The position numbers and the translations under genes are program-made. The notes beneath the pieces are model-generated. The model saw only the letters and a list, made by a program, of their open reading frames with translations. It was not told where the DNA came from and ran no database searches. DNA of 55,788 nucleotides from Thermoleophilia bacterium (GTDB lineage: Bacteria > Actinomycetota > Thermoleophilia > Gaiellales > Gaiellaceae): assembly GCA_023382435.1 (NCBI GenBank), contig JAHDVS010000013.1, forward strand, positions 1-55,788, in the 5' to 3' direction. Shown piece by piece: positions 45,059-53,677 of this stretch (position 1 is the first letter of the stretch; each line of letters begins with the position of its first letter).

Positions 45059-45076
45059 CTCCCCCGGACGGGGGAG
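45059..45076 (-). terminator. Hairpin terminator after CAP gene 2
   Basis: CTCCCCC (45059-45065) and GGGGGAG (45070-45076) form a perfect 7-bp stem with a 4-nt loop, 12 bp beyond the stop of the second CAP-domain gene and before the first. No T-tract follows. Confidence 0.5.
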
Positions 45077-45087
45077 CGGACGGCGAT

Positions 45088-45639
45088 CTAACCGGGCGAG
45101 CCGAAGTCGACGACCACGATCGTGACCGTCCTGCCGCCGTACACTCCGGGTGCGTTCGTCGAACGCACCGCGCTGACGCCAACGTCGCGCCAGCGCTTGC
45201 TCAGCAACTGGCGGTGGTGGGGGGAGCTCGCGAGCCACATGGCGAGCACCCGCCCGGCCGTGACGTCTCCGGTGGCCCAGGCGAGGACCTCACCGACCGC
45301 CCAGTTCTTCCCCTGGCTGACCGAGTAGAACGATGTGATCCGCCGGCCGGAAGACGTGCCGTTCCGGGAGGTATGGCTGAAGTAGCCGAGCGTCGCCATC
45401 GAGACAGCATGTTGGCGGGCCGCGCGCGAGAGCGGGGCCGCGACCTTCAGGCGACGGAGCCCGTGGGCCGACCGGGTGGCGTTGATCTTCGAGACGATGG
45501 CCGCGTTGAGGCTCCGGCTGGCCTTTACTTCCGTCGGGGCCGCGCTCGCCGGCGCAGCGAGGGCTGCGGCGACGGCGAGCGACAGGGCAAGAACCACGAG
45601 GCCGCCGGGTCGGCGTCTCTTCGAGATCATGAGTTCCAC
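45088..45639 (-). CDS. CAP/SCP-like extracellular domain protein 2
   Basis: A ~183-residue secreted paralogue of the previous protein. Signal peptide (RRPGGLVVLALSLAVAAALA, then APASAA), followed by INATRSAHGLRRLKVAAPLS, HAVSMATLGYFSHTSRNG, NWAVGEVLAWATG, MWLASSPHHRQLLSKRWRDVG and VTIVVVDFG. TATACT (45649-45654, minus) lies 9 nt before the GTG at 45639; an ATG at 45630 is the alternative start. The two CAP genes are a tandem duplication. Confidence 0.86.
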   Translation of the reverse strand: MELMISKRRRPGGLVVLALSLAVAAALAAPASAAPTEVKASRSLNAAIVSKINATRSAHGLRRLKVAAPLSRAARQHAVSMATLGYFSHTSRNGTSSGRRITSFYSVSQGKNWAVGEVLAWATGDVTAGRVLAMWLASSPHHRQLLSKRWRDVGVSAVRSTNAPGVYGGRTVTIVVVDFGSPG

Positions 45640-45719
45640 GCGCGGTCGAGTATAGACGCCAGTGCGGAGCGACAAGGGCCGCTAGTGGTCTTCATGGCGG
45701 CTTGGCTACAGTTCCCGGG

Positions 45720-46571
45720 GTGCGTTGGCTCAGGTCGGTAGCGGTCTGCGGAGTCGCGTTGGGGCTGGCTGCGGGATGCGGCGGTGACGAGCGGGACGGA
45801 GTAGCCGCCCGTGCGGACGGTGCTCCCGTGATCGCGCGGCAGAGTCCCGAACTGCCTGTCCCCCCGTCTCTCGAGCTCGCGGCCCGCGCGCTGCCGGCCG
45901 CGGTCGTACTGCCTCCGGAGACCGCGTGCCTGGAGGGCGATGTGAAGCGCCTGCGTTCCCGGCGGGCGGCCTACGCTGCAATCGCGACGGGCCCCACCGA
46001 GGCGTTCGCGCGCCCCGGAGGGGATGTGACGCATCGGTTCGAACGGCTCAACGTGAACGGCGTGCCGACGGTCTTCGGCGTGCTTGCGGCCGTGCTCGGA
46101 CCCGACTGCCAGCCCGTGTGGTATCGCGTTCAGCTTCCTGTTCGCCCCAACGGCGCAGTCGGTTACGTGCGAGCCGCCGCCGTCGAGGTAGCCCGGGTGA
46201 CGACCCGTGTCGAGGTCGACCTGTCGGAGCGCCGGCTTGTCTTCTTCCGGGAGGGCCGCCGGATGCTCCGGGCCAGGGTCGCCGTCGGCGCGTCGATCAC
46301 GCCAACGCCGACCGGCAAGTACTACGTCAATCAGAGGCTGACAGCGCCGGATCCCTGGGGTCCGTTCGGTCCCGCGGCGATCGGGATCAGTGCGTTCTCG
46401 CCCGTGCTTCAGGAATGGGCGCAGGGCGGCCCGATCGCGATCCACGGCACCAACGACCCCGGGTCGATCGGACAGGCAGCGTCGCACGGCTGCGTGCGCG
46501 TCCGCAATGACGTCCTGAGCGTGCTCTTCCGGCAGGTTCCGGTCGGAACCCCGGTCGTGATCCGGGCGTAG
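45720..46571 (+). CDS. L,D-transpeptidase (YkuD) lipoprotein
   Basis: A 283-residue exported protein. A lipobox LAAGC ends the signal peptide, so it is probably membrane-anchored outside. The middle part (about 60-165) resembles an SH3-like region, and residues from about 165 form the YkuD domain (VEVDLSERRLVFFREGRRML) with the catalytic IAIHGTNDPGSIGQAASHGC and VRV; C258 is the nucleophile. It would make 3-3 cross-links in peptidoglycan or attach proteins. The GTG at 45720 follows TACAGT (45707-45712) by 7 nt; the TTG at 45702 is less likely. Confidence 0.89.
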   Translation: MRWLRSVAVCGVALGLAAGCGGDERDGVAARADGAPVIARQSPELPVPPSLELAARALPAAVVLPPETACLEGDVKRLRSRRAAYAAIATGPTEAFARPGGDVTHRFERLNVNGVPTVFGVLAAVLGPDCQPVWYRVQLPVRPNGAVGYVRAAAVEVARVTTRVEVDLSERRLVFFREGRRMLRARVAVGASITPTPTGKYYVNQRLTAPDPWGPFGPAAIGISAFSPVLQEWAQGGPIAIHGTNDPGSIGQAASHGCVRVRNDVLSVLFRQVPVGTPVVIRA

Positions 46572-46581
46572 CCACCGTTTC

Positions 46582-47367
46582 TCACGTGCTCGCGGGCGTG
46601 TAGACGCTTCCATCCGGAAGCTCGACCCGGTCGAGCCGGGCGTAGACGATCCAGCGCTGCGAGGCGCTGTAGAGGGGGTGGCAGGCCGAGAGGACAAGCG
46701 TCTCGTACGGACGTGGCTCGATGATGCTCCAGTCCTCGTCGTCGACGATCTCGTGCCCGACGACCCGGTAGGAAAACGTGCCGTAGGCGAGCTCGAGCCT
46801 GACCTCGTCGCCGGCCTTCAGGCGATCGATGTGGCGAAACGGCGCGCCGAACGTCGTCCGGTGGCCGGCAATCGCTGTGAGCGTCCCGAGACCGGGAAGC
46901 GACGTCTCCGGATAGCGGCCCGGGCCGCGGGACAGGTCGGCGCCCCACCGGGTTCCATTGACGAACACGGGGTCGATCCCGAGGCGTGGGATTATGAGGC
47001 GCCCCAGCGGCTGTCCGGGCTCGAGCGCTCGGTAGATCCGATCGGCCGCCTGGCGGATCTCCGCCTCCGGGTTCTCCACCTGGGGCTCCTCCGCCTGGGG
47101 CTCCTCCGCGTCTGGCGGAGGCGGCTCGGTGGGTGCGGATCCGGTATCCGCGGGCGGTGGGGGCGCGTTCGGCACGGGCTCGAGGCCGGCCACCTCCCGC
47201 TGCTCGCCGAACACCTGGTCGAGCTCCGTAACGAGCTCGTGCTGCTTCCAGCGTGCGTACAGATCGGTGACGGGATCACGCCAGAAGTAGATCGTGGCGC
47301 CGTAGACGAGCGCCAGGATGCCGAGCGCGATCAGGACGGTGCCCAGCCGGTGCCGGAAGCGCGCCAT
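46582..47367 (-). CDS. Class D/E-like sortase
   Basis: A 261-residue membrane transpeptidase that cleaves LPxTG-type signals and attaches proteins to the cell wall. One N-terminal TM helix (about 9-28), a Pro/Glu-rich linker (about 62-103), then the sortase barrel with H169 (AIAGHRTT), C229 (LVLSACHPL) and R238 (SASQRWIVYARL). Leaderless start: TATCGT (47374-47379) lies 6 nt before the ATG. A small LPFTG protein encoded at 49763 is a candidate substrate. Confidence 0.9.
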   Translation of the reverse strand: MARFRHRLGTVLIALGILALVYGATIYFWRDPVTDLYARWKQHELVTELDQVFGEQREVAGLEPVPNAPPPPADTGSAPTEPPPPDAEEPQAEEPQVENPEAEIRQAADRIYRALEPGQPLGRLIIPRLGIDPVFVNGTRWGADLSRGPGRYPETSLPGLGTLTAIAGHRTTFGAPFRHIDRLKAGDEVRLELAYGTFSYRVVGHEIVDDEDWSIIEPRPYETLVLSACHPLYSASQRWIVYARLDRVELPDGSVYTPAST

Positions 47368-47404
47368 CCGTCCACGATAGCCGTAGACCCGATCGCTCCA
47401 GCGC

Positions 47405-48184
47405 TCAGGTTCTGCGGAGAAGCGTGCGCGCCCCCTGGGCCAGATCGGCGAACGGTGTGCGCCGGAGCGCCGCCGCGACAGGGGAGAGCTTGATGTGCAT
47501 CCTCAACCCGTCGTCGGCGGCGTAGAGGCCGATTCGAGCGCGTCGGTAGAGGCTGTCGACGCGATGGCTCGCAGAGAGCGTGACAGCCGCCTTGTAGCCG
47601 GCCCGCGCAGCCGCCAGCGCGACCCGTTCGTCGGCCAGCCCGTAGGGGTAGGCGACCGTTTCACAGCGGCCGAGCCGGTCGACGATCGAGGCGCGGGAGG
47701 CTTCGAGCTCCGTCGCCAGCTCCGTGTCGAGCAGCTCGGGCAGGCGCGGATGGGTCACCGTGTGGGAGCCGATCTCCCAGCCGCACTCGATGAGGTGCTC
47801 GAGATCGCCCCACCCCAGCGACTTCATCTCCTCCGCGTGGTCGCCCTTCGCCCAGTGGGCGACTCCGGGCCAGGACAGGAGTTCACCCGAAGCGACGAAA
47901 CGGGTGACGACGAACACCGTCGCCGGAAACCCCACATCGTCCAGAGCCGGCTTTGCGAGCAGCGTGGAGTAGTAACCGTCGTCGAAGGTCACGACGACAG
48001 AACGGCGCGGAAGCGTGCGTTCGGCGCGGCGGCGTTCTGCCTCGGCGAGCGTGAGCCCCACGTAGCCGCGACGGGCGAGGGTCTTGAGGTGAGTCGTGAG
48101 CAGCTCAGGTGAGACTGCGAGCGTCGCTTGCCACGACGAGGAGATGGCGTGGTAGCAGAGAACGGGCAGATGGCGGGTATACAC
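47405..48184 (-). CDS. Polysaccharide deacetylase (NodB domain)
   Basis: A 259-residue carbohydrate esterase 4-type protein. VTFDDGYYST holds the catalytic Asp and metal Asp; SHTVTHPRL gives the two metal histidines; AYPYGLAD and the preceding LPVLCYHAIS are also family-typical. No signal peptide or TM segment is seen, so it may act in the cytoplasm or the start may be misjudged (GTG at 48184). It would remove acetyl groups from a polysaccharide or peptidoglycan precursor. Divergent from the BY-kinase gene. Confidence 0.87.
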   Translation of the reverse strand: MYTRHLPVLCYHAISSSWQATLAVSPELLTTHLKTLARRGYVGLTLAEAERRRAERTLPRRSVVVTFDDGYYSTLLAKPALDDVGFPATVFVVTRFVASGELLSWPGVAHWAKGDHAEEMKSLGWGDLEHLIECGWEIGSHTVTHPRLPELLDTELATELEASRASIVDRLGRCETVAYPYGLADERVALAAARAGYKAAVTLSASHRVDSLYRRARIGLYAADDGLRMHIKLSPVAAALRRTPFADLAQGARTLLRRT

Positions 48185-48218
48185 TGGCTCTTCAGGCCGG
48201 AGCCAAGCCGGCCGATCC

Positions 48219-49700
48219 TTGTCAAACGTGGCGGACGCACAGCCTACCCTGCTCCACCAGCTTCACGTCCTGCGGCGCCAGGCGTGGTTGATTGCGACCG
48301 TGGTCGTCTTCGCCCTGCTCGCCTCCGCGGCCGTGACCGTGCTCCAGGACCCGGTGTACCGCGCGCAGATGAAGCTCGTGGTCGGTCAGGGCGGGGCCCT
48401 GTTCCAGCCGGGTCAGAGCGGTGACGTACAGCAGTTCACGCAGACGCTCACCCCGCTGATCGAGAGCGACATCGTGGTGAGCACCGCGATCAGCGAGCTT
48501 GGCCTCGATCTCGCGACGAAGGATCTGCTCGAGGACATGCACGTCTCCGCGAAGCCCGACAGCTCCGTGCTCGACATCACCTACGACTCCACGGACAAGG
48601 AACAGGCGGTGCTGGTGCTTGCGAAGATCGGTGACGTGTTCACCGAGGCCGTCGACGAGCGCCTGGGGATCGGGGTCGAGCCGGCCAGCCGGATCACCGC
48701 GCGGATCTTCGATCCTGCGCACCTCCTCCCGGACCGCGTCGCGCCGAAACCGGCCAAGAACTTCGGCTTCTCGATTGGGCTGGGCCTGGCCCTGGGGCTC
48801 GTGCTCGCGTTCGTCCGGGACGGGCTCGACGATCGGATTCGCGGTCGCAGGGATGCGGAGGAGTCCTACGGCGCGCCCGTGATCGGCGCCCTGCCCCGCG
48901 GGCTCCGGGGCAAGCCGCCCTTTGGCATCACGAATCGGCCGGCTCCGCGCAAGGCCGAGTTGATCGAATCGCTCCATCTGCTCCGCGCAAATCTGCTGTT
49001 CTCGGAAGCGGGGGTCGACGGGCCGACGATCCTCGTCACGAGCGCACTCCCGGAGGAAGGCAAGAGCACGGTGGCTGCGAACCTCGGCGTCATCCTGGCG
49101 CTGGCCGGGCACGACGTGATCTGCGTCGAGTCGGACATGAGGCGCCCCCGGCTTCAGGACTACCTCGGCGTTGCCCCACAGACGACGGGGCTTGCCGACG
49201 TGGTGGAAGGGCGAGCCGACCTGGAGCGCACGCTCCAGGACGTGGCGCTCGGGGCTGCCGCGGGTGGCGTCAGCGGTCGGACCGTTCGCCCGCGCGTGCG
49301 GGTCAGCGGCGGCTCGTCCTCCGACGGCGACAACCAGCCGGGCGGGCGTCTGCGGGTGCTGCCGACCGGCCGGATCCCGCCGAACCCGGCTGACGTGCTC
49401 ACGCCCGAGCGGGTGGCGAAGCTCGTCGATCAGCTGCGCGCCTCCTCGAGGTACGTGATCTTCGACACGCCCCCGCTGCTGCTAGTCGGCGACGCCTTCC
49501 CCCTCGTCCGGGTGTGCGACAGTGTGATCGTCGTCGCGCGTGAGGGCAGGACGACCCGGGCCACCGCGAGGGCGGTACGCACAGCTCTCGCGAGCCTCGG
49601 CGTCCCCAAGGTCTCGGTCGTGCTCACTGACTCGAGCGCGAGCGACGCGTACAACTACGGCTACTCGCACTACGGCCGCACCACCGTGGGCGAGGACTAG
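48219..49700 (+). CDS. Wzz-domain tyrosine kinase for polysaccharide export/length control
   Basis: A 493-residue fusion. N-terminal Wzz domain with TM helices at about 24-42 and 188-203, then a BY-kinase ATPase: Walker A around 275-285 (ALPEEGKST), Walker A' VICVESDMRRPR, Walker B YVIFDTPPLLLV. The C-terminus has the tyrosine cluster AYNYGYSHYG, the autophosphorylation tail. A ~30-residue Ser/Gly/Arg-rich insertion (about 345-375) splits the kinase before RLRVLPTGRIPPNPADVL. Start TTG 48219 or GTG 48228. It probably governs chain length of a surface polysaccharide with the ligase-like protein at 50-52 kb. Confidence 0.9.
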   Translation: MSNVADAQPTLLHQLHVLRRQAWLIATVVVFALLASAAVTVLQDPVYRAQMKLVVGQGGALFQPGQSGDVQQFTQTLTPLIESDIVVSTAISELGLDLATKDLLEDMHVSAKPDSSVLDITYDSTDKEQAVLVLAKIGDVFTEAVDERLGIGVEPASRITARIFDPAHLLPDRVAPKPAKNFGFSIGLGLALGLVLAFVRDGLDDRIRGRRDAEESYGAPVIGALPRGLRGKPPFGITNRPAPRKAELIESLHLLRANLLFSEAGVDGPTILVTSALPEEGKSTVAANLGVILALAGHDVICVESDMRRPRLQDYLGVAPQTTGLADVVEGRADLERTLQDVALGAAAGGVSGRTVRPRVRVSGGSSSDGDNQPGGRLRVLPTGRIPPNPADVLTPERVAKLVDQLRASSRYVIFDTPPLLLVGDAFPLVRVCDSVIVVAREGRTTRATARAVRTALASLGVPKVSVVLTDSSASDAYNYGYSHYGRTTVGED

Positions 49701-49712
49701 CGTGCGCACGCG

Positions 49713-49756
49713 ACACGCGGAAGCCCCCGGAACGTGTTCCGGGGGCTTCCGCGTGT
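49713..49756. terminator. Perfect 20-bp hairpin between convergent genes
   Basis: ACACGCGGAAGCCCCCGGAA (49713-49732) pairs perfectly with the segment 49737-49756 around a 4-nt loop (CGTG). It lies between the BY-kinase gene and the LPFTG-protein gene, both ending here. A strong bidirectional terminator candidate, though without a T-tract. Confidence 0.8.
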
Positions 49757-49762
49757 GAGTTG

Positions 49763-50011
49763 CTAGCTCTGGTTCTGGCTTCCGCGCCGTCTGAGCAGCA
49801 CACCAGTCGCGAGGAGCACGAGCGCTCCGATCACGATCAGCGTGAGGTTCAGGCCGGTGAACGGAAGCGAACCGCCACCCGCGACCTCACCCTGTGCCGA
49901 TCCTGCGGTACCGTCGCTCTCCGAGACATTGGCAGCGAACGCAACCGCGGGAACGACGAAGAGCGCGAGAGTCGCAAGCGACGCAATGGCTGTCCGACGG
50001 ATCCGCTTCAT
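49763..50011 (-). CDS. Small LPFTG cell-wall-anchored protein
   Basis: An 82-residue exported protein. Signal peptide (about 1-27, MKRIRRTAIASLATLALFVV), a short Ser/Gly-rich mature part, then LPFTG, a hydrophobic helix (LNLTLIVIGALVLLATGVLL) and an RRRG tail: a complete sortase sorting signal. The mature part before the signal is only ~20 residues, so it may be a wall peptide or an anchor scaffold. Leaderless start behind a near-consensus promoter. A sortase is encoded 2.4 kb away. Confidence 0.82.
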   Translation of the reverse strand: MKRIRRTAIASLATLALFVVPAVAFAANVSESDGTAGSAQGEVAGGGSLPFTGLNLTLIVIGALVLLATGVLLRRRGSQNQS

Positions 50012-50017
50012 ATAGGC

Positions 50018-50046
50018 AGTATAGGTCAGGAATCGGAGAGTGTAAA
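50018..50046 (-). promoter_or_regulatory. Promoter of the LPFTG gene
   Basis: On the minus strand TTTACA (50041-50046) and TATACT (50018-50023) are spaced by exactly 17 bp, and the -10 ends 6 nt before the ATG at 50011. This is the closest match to the housekeeping consensus in the window. The -35 lies inside the 3' end of the preceding gene. Confidence 0.8.
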
Positions 50047-52098
50047 CCGCTTGCGGCCGAAGTACTCGTTCAGGATGTAGTCGACACTGTGGCGGTTCTC
50101 GGCGTCGCGGTAGAGGCGGTTGAGCAATGACGGGTCGAGAGGCAGCCGCAGGCGGATCATACGCTTCGCGATCTCGACCACCGGGTCGCGCGGGTTGAGC
50201 TCCTGGGCACGGGTGATCCACACGTCAGCTGTGGGGAAGTCGCCCGCCATCACCCCGACCATCGCGAGCTGGAACGCTGCGTACCAGCTCTTCGGCTCCC
50301 GGCCTAGCGCCTCGCGGAGGGCGTTCCGTGCCCGGTCGAGCTCGCCACGTTCGAGTGCGATCGACGCGTCGATGACGAGCGGCGACGCTGAGAGCGGATT
50401 GAGATCGGCGGCGAGCGCGAGCCGCTCGTACGCGACGTCGGGGTCGTGTCGCCAGATCCCGCCGCTGGCGTCGGTGTAGGTGGACGAGAGCCACGGCAGG
50501 GCCAGCGACGCCGTGGCCGCAAGCACGCCCGCGGCAAGACCGGCCCTCACGATCCATCGGGGGGCCCGCTTTCGGCGCGGCCACGGCAGGGGCGCTGGGC
50601 CGCGTGGGAGCGCCGCACCCGCGAGTCCGAGCATCCCGAATGCCGCGCCGGCTAGGGCGGGCACCTCCCAGAAGACGTCGACCGAGCCGTGGAGTAACCA
50701 GTACACGAATACGGTCAACGCGGCGGCCGCGGCTCCGCCAGCGACCGGATCAGAGCGGGACCGTCGTCGCCAGGCGAGCGTTATGGCACCCGCGCAGAAG
50801 GCGGCGAACAGCGCGGCGCCGACGACGCCGAGCTGGCTGAGGATCCGCAGGGGCGTCGAATGCGGGTAGCGGGGCTCGTGGAGGTTGTCCGCACGTCGAA
50901 GCAGATACGGAACGGCGAAGTTGTCCGCCCCGATTCCCGCCACCGGATGGTCTCGGAACTCCTGCCACGCGACTTGCCACTGCTGGTAGCGATCGCCGGA
51001 GAGCGTGTCCGTGAAACGTGACGTGCCCTCGTCCGATTCGACATAGCTCGTCGTGAACTCGTCCCATTGCTCGCGGATCCACCCACCGGGGCTCTCGACG
51101 CGGGCGATCCCGACGCCGACGCCTGCAATGGCGGCGAGGAGGACGAGCAGGACGGCGCTCGTTCCCGCCACACGGTGGGCTCGGCGGTCGAGCTCCACAC
51201 GGGAGTCGAGAAACGCCCAGGCCCAGCCCGCAGCGCCCAGGCAGAGGCAGGAGATCAGGATGAACACGGCTGCCCGGTCGAGTAGGCCGGCCAGGGGCTC
51301 GCCGGCGTCGGAGCGCTCGAACACGGCAAGGAGCGGGGAGATCACCGCCAGGGTCGCGAGCCCCGAAAGCGCGAGCCCGAGCATCACGCGTAGGCGCTGT
51401 CGCGAGAGCACCACGAAGGAAGCCGCCGCCACGGGCAGCACGAGCAACCAGCCCCGACTCTGCCCGAGAACGGAGAGCTCGAGCAGCAGCCCGGCCGCTG
51501 CGAGGAACGCCGCACGCAGGGGTGCGGGGAGGTTGCGGCTGCTGGCGAGGTAGACGGCTGGCCACAGCGCGGATGTCCACAGGGCGACGTTGGCGTTCGC
51601 GTAGTCGACCGGTTCCACGAAACGTCCGCCCTCCCGCACGAACCCGCTCGGATCGGCGGCGAACGCGGCCCGGCCCAGGGTCACCGCGCCCAGCATCGCG
51701 ATCGAGCCCGCGAACAGGGCGAGGGTCGCCGTCACGGAGCGATCCGACCACGGCCACAGCGCGAACGCAGAGAAGCAGGCCGCGTACAGGAGTGTCTTGT
51801 CAGCGCCCTCCCAGGCGTCCCCGGGGACGTCCGCCCAGAGGAGGGAGAGGAAGCTCCAGGCGACGAACGCGGCCAACGCCGCCAACGATGCGCCACGCAG
51901 CCGTCCGAGCCCGATCGGAGCGGGGAGGGCCAGAGCAAGGCCGAGCAGGAGCACGAGCCCGACGCCGATCAGACCCCACACCGTCGGGGTGACGCCACCG
52001 CCGGCCGCTGCCCAGAACACCCAGATCCCGACGACGAGCACTCCGACTGGCCAGGCGGGGCTGTCGAAGGCCGGGGCGCGGTTCGTCCGGACCTCCAC
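50026..52098 (-). CDS. O-antigen ligase-like membrane protein with TPR tail
   Basis: A 690-residue protein with about 12-14 TM helices (about 15-550) and a C-terminal soluble part with TPR-like helices (about 570-690; LALAADLNPLSASPLVIDAS, FQLAMVGVMAGDFPTADVWI). The large loop with YQQWQVAWQEFRDHPVAGIG and HSTPLRILSQLGVVG is the Wzy_C/O-antigen ligase signature. It would ligate or polymerise polysaccharide at the outer face of the membrane. TATGCT (52105-52110) lies 6 nt before the GTG at 52098. Confidence 0.86.
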   Translation of the reverse strand: MEVRTNRAPAFDSPAWPVGVLVVGIWVFWAAAGGGVTPTVWGLIGVGLVLLLGLALALPAPIGLGRLRGASLAALAAFVAWSFLSLLWADVPGDAWEGADKTLLYAACFSAFALWPWSDRSVTATLALFAGSIAMLGAVTLGRAAFAADPSGFVREGGRFVEPVDYANANVALWTSALWPAVYLASSRNLPAPLRAAFLAAAGLLLELSVLGQSRGWLLVLPVAAASFVVLSRQRLRVMLGLALSGLATLAVISPLLAVFERSDAGEPLAGLLDRAAVFILISCLCLGAAGWAWAFLDSRVELDRRAHRVAGTSAVLLVLLAAIAGVGVGIARVESPGGWIREQWDEFTTSYVESDEGTSRFTDTLSGDRYQQWQVAWQEFRDHPVAGIGADNFAVPYLLRRADNLHEPRYPHSTPLRILSQLGVVGAALFAAFCAGAITLAWRRRSRSDPVAGGAAAAALTVFVYWLLHGSVDVFWEVPALAGAAFGMLGLAGAALPRGPAPLPWPRRKRAPRWIVRAGLAAGVLAATASLALPWLSSTYTDASGGIWRHDPDVAYERLALAADLNPLSASPLVIDASIALERGELDRARNALREALGREPKSWYAAFQLAMVGVMAGDFPTADVWITRAQELNPRDPVVEIAKRMIRLRLPLDPSLLNRLYRDAENRHSVDYILNEYFGRKRFTLSDS

Positions 52099-52145
52099 AC
52101 CGCCAGCATAGGCGCGAGCCCCGTCGGCGTGGCGGGGGGCGACGT

Positions 52146-53534
52146 CTACGGCGCGGAACTCTGGCGCAGGGGCAGCGCCGCCAGAACATGGTGAACGTTC
52201 CGGGCCATCCAGAACGGGCGTCGAACACGGTCTGCGTACATCTCGAGCTCGTGAGCGATCCGGTCGAGCCAGTAGGCGACCACCATGTCCTCGAGCAGCC
52301 TGGGTGTGTGTTCGAGTCCCAGGCGGCGGCAATACCCGCGGGTCAACGCGTCGCCGCCGCTTCTCGCCCAGGGCAGCAGGTAGGTGACGAGACCGGGCCC
52401 AAGCAACTCGCGCGTGCGAGACCGGTACGAGCACAGCCGCAGGTGCAGGAGATCGAGAAGCGGAAGTCGTCCCGGGCCGCCTCCATCCCAGTCGACAACG
52501 CCGGTGAGTTGCTCGCCGTCAGCGAGGAGGTTGCCGCTCCAGAAGTCGCCGTGCGCGAAGCCGCGCGGGAGGTCTGCGAGCCGCTCCTCCAGTGACTCGG
52601 CGAAGGGCACAAGCCAGGTGCTCTCCGTCGATCCGGCCGCGGCTGCGATCACCCGTGCGTCCCTGGCCGGTGACCGGATGTCCGCACTCACCGAGCCGAG
52701 CGGGTGGAGGGCAGTGATGAACTCGATGCAACTCTCGGTTAGGCGGTCACCGACCGACGGAGGAACCTCTGCTCCGGGCAGCGCGGACTCGAGCGACCAC
52801 GACGCGAGCCCGAATCGGCCGTACGCAAGCAGACTCGGCACGAGCCGCGCTATCTCGTCGGGAGCGTCCGCGGCCGACAGGGCGTCGAGAGCCGCATGCG
52901 CGAGCTCGAGCTGGCGCGACGCCGGCCCGACCGCGACCCGCAGAACGCTGTCCGTTCCGACCACGATCACTTTCCCCTGGGTGACTCGCGGCAGGCCGAA
53001 GCCGGCCTCGGGCAGGCGGGCGGTCGCGCGCGCGTGGGCGAGTGTCGCCTCGAGCACCGTCCGCGACGGCGCCTTCTGCGCGATCGCAACCGCATGCAGC
53101 GGGAACCGGCCGGCGGCGGAAAGCCGGCGGCAGGCTTCGCGGTCTCCGGATCGTCGCACGAACTGCTCGAGGTCCCAGGTGTACAGGTCGGCCACCGGGT
53201 AGCCGCGCCGCTCGAATGCCCCTCGGGTAGCGCGAGCGCGAGCGCGTACCCGCAGCGACCGCGCGATCCGCGATGCGGCCCGGAATGGTCTCGGGGCACC
53301 CTCCGTGACAGCGGCGTCCATGGGAACGATCGCGCATGCCGCGGCGGGCCCAAGCTGGGCGAGCGATCCGATCTCGACATCCGCGTCCTGCTCCACCAGC
53401 GTCGCCCCGGCTTCGCGGAGCGTCGCCCGCAGCGCGGGGTCGAGCACGCGAAACCGGCGGGCGTCCTCCGGTACGACGGCGGGTAGCCAGCCGTGCGCGG
53501 GCTGGCAGCCGGGAGCGCTCACCGCGACATCCAT
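52146..53534 (-). CDS. APH-fold phosphotransferase with unknown N-terminal domain
   Basis: A 462-residue protein. The C-terminal half has the aminoglycoside-phosphotransferase/choline-kinase catalytic loop FAHGDFWSGNLLADGEQLTG followed by VVDWDGGGPG, with the catalytic Asp and the metal-binding Asp. The N-terminal ~130 residues (VPEDARRFRVLDPALRATLR, DVEIGSLAQLG, PRPFRAASRIARSLRVR) are not recognised. In this surface-polysaccharide setting a sugar or lipid-linked substrate is more likely than an antibiotic (inference). TAGCCT (53542-53547) lies 7 nt before the ATG. Confidence 0.78.
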   Translation of the reverse strand: MDVAVSAPGCQPAHGWLPAVVPEDARRFRVLDPALRATLREAGATLVEQDADVEIGSLAQLGPAAACAIVPMDAAVTEGAPRPFRAASRIARSLRVRARARATRGAFERRGYPVADLYTWDLEQFVRRSGDREACRRLSAAGRFPLHAVAIAQKAPSRTVLEATLAHARATARLPEAGFGLPRVTQGKVIVVGTDSVLRVAVGPASRQLELAHAALDALSAADAPDEIARLVPSLLAYGRFGLASWSLESALPGAEVPPSVGDRLTESCIEFITALHPLGSVSADIRSPARDARVIAAAAGSTESTWLVPFAESLEERLADLPRGFAHGDFWSGNLLADGEQLTGVVDWDGGGPGRLPLLDLLHLRLCSYRSRTRELLGPGLVTYLLPWARSGGDALTRGYCRRLGLEHTPRLLEDMVVAYWLDRIAHELEMYADRVRRPFWMARNVHHVLAALPLRQSSAP

Positions 53535-53677
53535 GCGGGCCAGGCTAGCAGCGCCGGGCGGGAGTAGATGCGCCGCCGTTGGCGGGGCCAAACGACCGAA
53601 ACGGGGTACGGGGTTTCACCCGCACGCGGTCACTCGATCGCGGTAGGCGCCCGTCGCCCGGAGGAGCGCTGCGGCCG

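Noticed and set aside
52146-53534. Aminoglycoside-resistance gene
   Set aside because: Only the general APH fold motif is present; the long unknown N-terminus and the polysaccharide context argue against a drug-modifying enzyme.
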